Assembly (NCBI GenBank): GCA_041623895.1
Contig: JBFJVZ010000302.1
Location: forward strand, 1 to 10,053
Length of the DNA: 10,053 nt
Direction of reading: 5' to 3'
DNA from: JBFJVZ01 sp041623895
GTDB taxonomy: Bacteria; Planctomycetota; Planctomycetia; Pirellulales; Pirellulaceae
Shown: positions 5,105-10,053 of the stretch, one piece after another
Layout: every line of letters begins with the position of its first letter
How positions within the stretch are numbered: the first letter of the stretch is position 1
Made by a program: the position numbers and the translations under genes
Notes under the pieces: generated by a model
The model's database searches: none
Told to the model about the DNA's origin: nothing
The model's input: the letters and a program-made list of their open reading frames with translations, nothing else

Positions 5105-6759
5105 ATTGTTGATTCCTGAATTTGTTCGCTGGTTGCCGCCTCGGGCAGGGGCGGAACGATCGATTCTTGCTCGTGATCGGCTCCCGCTTGTGATCGCGTC
5201 TCTGATGGATTTGCGTGCAGCCGCGACATCGTTTCGATGATGTCGTCCTGGTCGTAGGGACTGGCCAGAATCGCGTCAGGCTGGAATCCCAACAACTTCA
5301 ACCAGTCGATGTTTTCGTCACCAGCGGCGTGACGGGGCACAAACAGGACTTTGCTGATCTGCGAAAAAGACTCTTGATGGGCGGTACAAACGTCGCGGAT
5401 CGGTTTGCAGACCGAAGGTGAATCGATCGCGAAAAAGACAACATCGGGCGTCGCTCGCTTGACCAACAATTGAAGCGTCAAAGCATCGCGAACCACTTTC
5501 CCGGCGTACTGATCTAACTGTTTTAGCGATCCACGCAGTTTGCCGGCGATCACGGAATTCGGTTCGTAAATAACAAATTGTCCTTCGTTGTTGTCGATCC
5601 GCCGCTCCAGAATTCCCGCCTGCATGAAGCCGAACAGCACACGACGGATTTCTTCCCGCGGCCAGTCAACTCGGCCGGCCAACTGATCGACTGTCAATGG
5701 TGCCGACAACAGATTCAGAAGTTTCATGTGATGAGCCGACAAGCCGGTGCGATCAAGATTTTGACCGCGAATCGCACGCCGCACATAAGTTTGCTGGGCA
5801 TCGTCCTCCGGAAGCGTATCGTCGGCACAATGCAGAGCGGACTCCACGAGCAATGCCAGCAGGCTGATGTCAAGCGGCAGATTGTCGTGCCAGCCGCTAC
5901 TATTGTCTGTGACTCGGAATTGAAACGACAGGAGTTTGCGATCCAGCAGGACACCCATCAGCATGGCGGCCTGAAATCGCAGCAGCTTGGTGGTCAGTCG
6001 GGGGTCAAGAACGCGTCGGTCAAGCAGTTTTGAAAAACTATCGAACTCCGCGCTGCCACGGCCGGCGATCGTCAATTTCAATACTTCTGACAAATTGGCC
6101 AGCGATGCTGGGAGCCGTGAGCAGATGTCGTCGATCTCGGCGGCGGTCAGTCCGAACGCGGAAACACCTTGAATGCGGCCGCCATCCAGATAGATCCAAA
6201 GCCGCAGTCGTTCGGCTTCGATTTCCAATACGCCGGCTTTGTCGCCGTTGTTAAGAAAATCGATCAACTCCCGCAGGTCGATCGCTGCGAAAGTGCCGCT
6301 CAAGTCTGCTTCTCCCGCATCACCGATCACCTCGGGCACAGCGCCGCCCTTTGACTGTGAGGCGACAACCATTGCTGCCGTTTCGATCGCGTTGGCAACC
6401 GTCGTTACCAGCAAATCTTCGGTGTACGGCTTGGGCAACATGTCGACCACGTTGTCCAACTCGGCGTATTCGACATACGCCTTCTTTCTAAGTGTCGAAC
6501 TAATGACCACCGGGGTATTCGCCAGATCGGGCGTCTGGGCCAGTTGGCAGGCGACTTCGTAGCCGGTGGTTCCGGGCAACTGATGATCCAACAGGATCAA
6601 GTCAGGTCGGATCTCGTCGGCAAGCTCCAGTCCCTGTTCGGCGGTGGGGGCAAGCGTCACGTTGTAGCCGGCGGCGCTCAAGTGCGAATCAACCAACTTG
6701 CGAATGGTGGCGCTATCATCAATTACCAATATGTTCTTTTCCGACATCGATTCATCCAT
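5101..6759 (-). CDS. Response regulator: receiver, PATAN/DUF4388, winged-helix-like and pseudo-receiver
   Basis: A 552-aa cytoplasmic protein. The N-terminal receiver (about 8-127) is complete: D14/D15, phospho-acceptor D58 in LILLDHQLPG, S87/S88 and K110 in LPKP. Residues about 151-235 match the PATAN/DUF4388 pattern (DLSGTFAAIDLRELIDFL, KAGVLEIEAERLRLWIYLDGGRIQGV). A winged-helix-like segment follows (about 339-388, LNLLSAPLTVDQLAGRVDWP). Residues about 420-515 look like a second receiver lacking the aspartate (A444 in VVFFAID) and the lysine (S500 in ASPY). The last 35 residues are low complexity. PATAN regulators are output or adaptor proteins of chemosensory and motility systems; CheA is the likely phosphodonor. 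The ATG at 6759 lies 16 bases after the cheA stop; an in-frame ATG at 6747 is an alternative, and neither has a strong Shine-Dalgarno site. Confidence 0.92.
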   Translation of the reverse strand: MDESMSEKNILVIDDSATIRKLVDSHLSAAGYNVTLAPTAEQGLELADEIRPDLILLDHQLPGTTGYEVACQLAQTPDLANTPVVISSTLRKKAYVEYAELDNVVDMLPKPYTEDLLVTTVANAIETAAMVVASQSKGGAVPEVIGDAGEADLSGTFAAIDLRELIDFLNNGDKAGVLEIEAERLRLWIYLDGGRIQGVSAFGLTAAEIDDICSRLPASLANLSEVLKLTIAGRGSAEFDSFSKLLDRRVLDPRLTTKLLRFQAAMLMGVLLDRKLLSFQFRVTDNSSGWHDNLPLDISLLALLVESALHCADDTLPEDDAQQTYVRRAIRGQNLDRTGLSAHHMKLLNLLSAPLTVDQLAGRVDWPREEIRRVLFGFMQAGILERRIDNNEGQFVIYEPNSVIAGKLRGSLKQLDQYAGKVVRDALTLQLLVKRATPDVVFFAIDSPSVCKPIRDVCTAHQESFSQISKVLFVPRHAAGDENIDWLKLLGFQPDAILASPYDQDDIIETMSRLHANPSETRSQAGADHEQESIVPPLPEAATSEQIQESTI

Positions 6760-6775
6760 TAACGGTTTTTGGGGG

Positions 6776-9547
6776 TTAGCGAATCAGAGAAATCTTTGGC
6801 CACACGGAATCCACGGCAGCCGCGGTGAGCGGTTTTTCCAGACATGCCATGGCACCCAAGCGAATCGCTTCACGGCGAATCGTGTCTTCCGTGCGGCTGC
6901 TGACCAACACGACGGGCGTGTGTTGGCCAATGGGGTGTCTTTTGATCTCGGCAAGCAACTGCAAGCCGGTCATTCTCGGCATTTCAATGTCGCTGAAGAC
7001 CACATCGAACGAGCCTGATTGGAAAATCTGTAAGGCATCGCGGCCGTTGCCCGATTGAACGATCTGAACCGGATACTTGTTCAGCGATTGAATGACTCGC
7101 ATGCGGGCAGCTGCGGAATCGTCAACAACCAGAACTTTGTGTTGCCGCGGCGCCGCATTCGGTTTGGCTGCTATCGAGCCCTCCAGAAGTTCGGCCGCTT
7201 GCGACAGCCGATTGGCATCCAGCAGCAGCACGACTTCCCCGAGACCGGACAGTGTGGCGCCGACACAAACGGGATGTTGGCGGAATAATTTTGGTAGCGG
7301 CCGAATGACGACTTCCTCCGGGCCGATGATTTCGTCGATTAGAATCGCGATCTTCGCCGGCGGCGCGTTGCCCGTGGCGATGGGCGTCGCTTGGCCCAGG
7401 ACGACCATTTCTTGCCCGCCGCCCGAGGGCGACTGCAGTTCCAGCAACTGATCGAGACAAACGGCATGAAGTTTTTCGTCCTGATCACCAGCGCTTTGCA
7501 CCGCCTGCATGGGCACGGCAAATAGCTGACCGGCGGAACGAAACACCATCACATGCTGAACCATCGATGGCAGCGGAATTGAAAGCCGAATCGTTGTGCC
7601 GTGACCCGCCGACGAATCGACTTCGACCCAACCACACATGCGTTCCAGGGTCGCCGCCACCACGTCCATTCCGACACCGCGCCCGGAGACCTGATTGGCC
7701 GAGTCGCGCGTGGAAAAGCAGGGATGAAAAATCAGCTGAGCGAGTTCCCGATGGCTTGAGGTTTCCGCCGTGATCAAGCCGCGTTCCATGCCTCGCCGCC
7801 GGATTGCCTCGTAATCCAGACCGCCTCCGTCATCGCGGACTTCGATCACCAAAAGATCGGGCCCCGTGATCGCCTCAAACGTGATCGTTCCTTGCGGCGG
7901 CTTGCCGACGGCAAGGCGATCGTGGGCTGATTCGATGCCATGGCTGACCGAGTTGCGAACGATGTGCAGGAGCGGCTCGAACAAACGCGATTGAATCGAC
8001 CGTTCGATGCCGGTTTCTTCGCCAGCAAGCTTCAGCTGAACCTGCTTGCCTTCGGACCGAGCCGCATCACTGACGGCGCGGCGGAGCCGATGGAACAAAC
8101 CACTGATCGGAGTCCGCCGCAATTCGACCAACTCTTGTCGAAAACCGCGAATGAATTGTGAGACATGATTGTTGCCATCGGCGACTGATTGGTAGCATTC
8201 GCGCAGCCTTTGCGCCGACTCCATCACATCGTTGGCGATCTCGCCCAATAAGGCTCCCGACTCATCGGCTGAAGCAAAGTCCTTTACTGCGAGCGATTGT
8301 GGTGGAGACCGCAGCGGATCGGTTTCCAGATTCAGGGTTCGTATTCGTGATACGTTGTCGAGCAAATCTTCGTGAATAGAAATCAGCCGCGATAGCTCCG
8401 AGTCACGTCTGTTCCTTGACATTAACAATTCGGACAGCATGTCCATCAGCCGATTTAGCCGCGATGCTTTGACGCGAACGGTTTCGTCGTCGCCGGCACC
8501 GTCATCAAAACTCAGCTCTCTTGCCGCGGGGGCCTGTTGCGGTGACGCTGGATGCTGAACCTCTTTTTTGTCTGCGACGGTTGTGGGTGGCGACGGCCCA
8601 GTGGCACCCTGGTTTTGAAAGCGGTTGACTCGTTCACGAATCGTGTCGACATACTCCAGCAAAGCTTCCAATGGCGGCGGTTGATCGCGCTGCTGGATTT
8701 CGCCAATCGCGTCCTCGACGGAGTGAATGTAGTCGGCAAGGCGTCCCAACCCAATGCTGGCCGATGCACCCTTGAGCGTGTGAAGCTCGCGTCCCAGCAT
8801 CTGCAGCGGCTCGGGATCTTTAGCGTTTGCTTCCAGAGACAGCAATGATGATTCCATCGATGCCAGGCAACGCATCGCGTCATCCATGAAAGCATCTCGC
8901 AATTCGCTGTCGATTTGCTCAGCCCCAATCTCTTCTTCAGTGCGGTCTTGGTCGCTCTGTTTGAGTGCATGGGCGCTAGCCTCCGGTAACGGTGACCGAG
9001 ACCGGTGACTAGCGCCTTGCCACTTAGGGATATCACTTTCCGCGGTTGTCAGTTGCTGCAACAGTGATTGAACTTCTGCGGCGGACGGAAGCTCGGGTTC
9101 GTCGGCCAACTCGCCATCGCCCAGCCAGGAGCCGTCCTGATCCAGGTCGACTTCACCCGCAGCAGCATGATCCAAGTTGGTTAGTTCTGGCCCAAAGCGA
9201 GCGGAGATTTCCGCATGAGATTCTTGCAGGTCGCCGGCGGCGTCAGATTGTCCGGACAAGACCGCCCGGATCACGCCGGCACCCGCGATCACGGCATCCG
9301 AAATCTCGTCGGGCGTGCCAAGGTTGCTGTGCTGCAGGTCAGCCCTTTCGATGATTTCGGCAAGCTGCCACAACAGCTGCGCGAAATCCATGACTTGGTC
9401 CTGTCCCGCATCCGACTGGATGACTTCTTCCAACAACAGGATCGCATCGGACAGAGAAGCGATTTGAAAGTGCGTTTGCGCACCCGCTGTGCTGTTCGAA
9501 TCATCGAACCCAAGAAAATCGTTGGCGGCTTGACTTTCAAACTGCAT
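6776..9547 (-). CDS. cheA: Hybrid CheA histidine kinase with C-terminal receiver (PilL/ChpA/FrzE-like)
   Basis: A 923-aa cytoplasmic kinase. The N-terminal 210 residues are acidic, partly helical and unassigned. The HPt domain (about 213-310) has H256 in HTLKGAS as phospho-acceptor. A Pro/Gln-rich linker follows, with no P2 domain recognised. The dimerisation helices begin near 355 (VRVKASRLNRLMDMLSELL). The ATPase has an N box, HIVRNSVSHGIE (528-539), with Ser where many CheA proteins have Asp. It also has G1 DDGGGLD (572-578), F box IFHPCFSTR (606-614), G2 GRGVGMDVV (622-630) and G3 near GHGTTIRL (648-655). A CheW-like domain (about 662-795) should bind the receptor array. The receiver (804-920) has D809/D810, D853, S883/S884 and K905. 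The ATG shares one base with the upstream MCP stop (TGATG), so the genes are coupled. A single HPt distinguishes it from ChpA, which has several. Confidence 0.97.
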   Translation of the reverse strand: MQFESQAANDFLGFDDSNSTAGAQTHFQIASLSDAILLLEEVIQSDAGQDQVMDFAQLLWQLAEIIERADLQHSNLGTPDEISDAVIAGAGVIRAVLSGQSDAAGDLQESHAEISARFGPELTNLDHAAAGEVDLDQDGSWLGDGELADEPELPSAAEVQSLLQQLTTAESDIPKWQGASHRSRSPLPEASAHALKQSDQDRTEEEIGAEQIDSELRDAFMDDAMRCLASMESSLLSLEANAKDPEPLQMLGRELHTLKGASASIGLGRLADYIHSVEDAIGEIQQRDQPPPLEALLEYVDTIRERVNRFQNQGATGPSPPTTVADKKEVQHPASPQQAPAARELSFDDGAGDDETVRVKASRLNRLMDMLSELLMSRNRRDSELSRLISIHEDLLDNVSRIRTLNLETDPLRSPPQSLAVKDFASADESGALLGEIANDVMESAQRLRECYQSVADGNNHVSQFIRGFRQELVELRRTPISGLFHRLRRAVSDAARSEGKQVQLKLAGEETGIERSIQSRLFEPLLHIVRNSVSHGIESAHDRLAVGKPPQGTITFEAITGPDLLVIEVRDDGGGLDYEAIRRRGMERGLITAETSSHRELAQLIFHPCFSTRDSANQVSGRGVGMDVVAATLERMCGWVEVDSSAGHGTTIRLSIPLPSMVQHVMVFRSAGQLFAVPMQAVQSAGDQDEKLHAVCLDQLLELQSPSGGGQEMVVLGQATPIATGNAPPAKIAILIDEIIGPEEVVIRPLPKLFRQHPVCVGATLSGLGEVVLLLDANRLSQAAELLEGSIAAKPNAAPRQHKVLVVDDSAAARMRVIQSLNKYPVQIVQSGNGRDALQIFQSGSFDVVFSDIEMPRMTGLQLLAEIKRHPIGQHTPVVLVSSRTEDTIRREAIRLGAMACLEKPLTAAAVDSVWPKISLIR

Positions 9548-10053
9548 CAGACGGTTACCGGATCGCTTGCGGAGTTGGTCGTGCCGGCAGCATGCCCAAT
9601 GGCTGCCTGCGCGGTTTGCATGACCTGCGACATCGTGAAGATTGCGGAGGATTGTTCGCTTTCGTTTTCAGAATTGCTGGAGCAACGACGCAGACGCTTG
9701 ATCGAAGCATCCAGATCCATCGTTGATTTGGCCAACGATTTCATTGCCCAGCAGGCGTGATCAGCGCGCGTACGATCGGCCTTCGATGTATCGACAAGTT
9801 TCTCGACCGTGGCCGCAATGTTTTGGATGATCTGATGTTGAATACTGCCGGCATCGTTGATCTGCTCGATTTGCTCAGCGTTCGCAGAATAATCTTGAAG
9901 CAGTTTGTTCAAGTGCTGCGCCACGGTATCCAGCAGCGCCCCGTCCGTATCGATTTGGGTCTGTTCTCTCGAGATCACTTCGATCGAGTCGTTGGTTTCC
10001 GCCAGTAATGATTCAGCAAGCACGCCAATTTCCCTGGCTGCCTGAGTTGTTTG
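9547..10053 (-). CDS. Methyl-accepting chemotaxis protein, C-terminal part (PilJ-like)
   Basis: The partial gene is open to the right edge and supplies the last 168 residues. The first ten residues in the window are QTTQAAREIG. The sequence is almost entirely helical, with the small-residue and Gln-rich heptads of an MCP signalling-domain C-helix: AAREIGVLAESLLAETNDSI, then ISREQTQIDTDG, AEQIEQINDAGS and IAATVEKLVDTS. These resemble the post-hairpin half of PilJ-type receptors. The conserved hairpin tip, membrane segments and sensor domain would lie beyond the window. After the helix (about residue 132) comes a Ser/Ala/Thr-rich tail with no CheR/CheB docking pentapeptide of the NWETF kind. 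The in-frame GTG at 10023 is not a real start, because coding sequence continues upstream. The TGA overlaps the cheA start by one base. The receptor should couple to the CheW domain of the CheA encoded next. Confidence 0.85.
   Translation of the reverse strand, partial: QTTQAAREIGVLAESLLAETNDSIEVISREQTQIDTDGALLDTVAQHLNKLLQDYSANAEQIEQINDAGSIQHQIIQNIAATVEKLVDTSKADRTRADHACWAMKSLAKSTMDLDASIKRLRRCSSNSENESEQSSAIFTMSQVMQTAQAAIGHAAGTTNSASDPVTV

Noticed and set aside
5578..6033. 151-codon plus-strand open frame
   Set aside because: Antisense to the PATAN regulator; no recognisable domain.
9215..9760. 181-codon plus-strand open frame
   Set aside because: It lies antisense to the cheA start and MCP end, whose minus-strand products are clearly homologous to known families; typical shadow frame in GC-rich DNA.
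6776..10053. Naming the cluster a Pil-Chp type IV pilus system
   Set aside because: The MCP tail and hybrid CheA are PilJ/PilL-like, but no pilus, PilG, PilH or PilI gene is in the window, so the output cannot be stated.
1..10053. tRNA, rRNA, CRISPR arrays, insertion sequence or phage genes
   Set aside because: None seen: no regularly spaced direct repeats, no transposase or integrase frame and no recognisable RNA gene.

Overview
The window is one strand-coherent gene cluster. All eight genes lie on the minus strand and read from right (10053) to left (1). The likely source is a planctomycete of the Pirellulaceae/Rhodopirellula type. This rests on the gene mix (hybrid CheA, PATAN-type response regulator, FHA coiled-coil protein, SUMF1-like protein, zinc-ribbon GTPase), the mostly weak Shine-Dalgarno sites, and palindromic intergenic repeats that look like those of such genomes. 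It is an inference, because no rRNA or other marker gene is present.

Layout in transcription order: (1) the C-terminal end of a methyl-accepting chemotaxis protein, PilJ-like, running off the right edge; (2) a 923-aa hybrid CheA kinase with HPt, dimerisation, ATPase, CheW and receiver domains; (3) a 552-aa response regulator with receiver, PATAN/DUF4388, winged-helix-like and pseudo-receiver parts; (4) a 484-aa FHA protein with a long coiled coil; (5) a 160-aa coiled-coil protein of unknown function; (6) a 341-aa SUMF1/formylglycine-generating-enzyme-like protein lacking one catalytic cysteine; (7) a 308-aa zinc-ribbon P-loop GTPase; (8) a 241-aa protein resembling the N-terminal part of GTPase-associated protein 1 (GAP1). 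Several junctions overlap (9547, 5101-5104) or are separated by 2 to 16 bases, so this reads as one operon whose promoter lies beyond the right edge. No promoter was identified in the window.

Only two gaps exceed 100 bases: 3521-3649 and 878-1022. Each carries a palindromic repeat sharing the 13-mer AAAGGGGTCAGAC. The 3' end of the last gene runs straight into a third, nested inverted repeat (29-153), which may also end transcription. There is no gene-free stretch longer than 300 bases.

Proposed working model (inference): the MCP and CheA form a chemosensory array signalling through the CheA receiver and the stand-alone regulator. The FHA, coiled-coil and SUMF1-like proteins act as scaffold or adaptor parts. 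The GTPase and its GAP1-like partner are the output or switch, loosely comparable to the Frz-MglA arrangement of myxobacteria. Three domains here (FHA, SUMF1, second receiver) lack residues normally needed for their classical activity, which favours scaffolding over catalysis.
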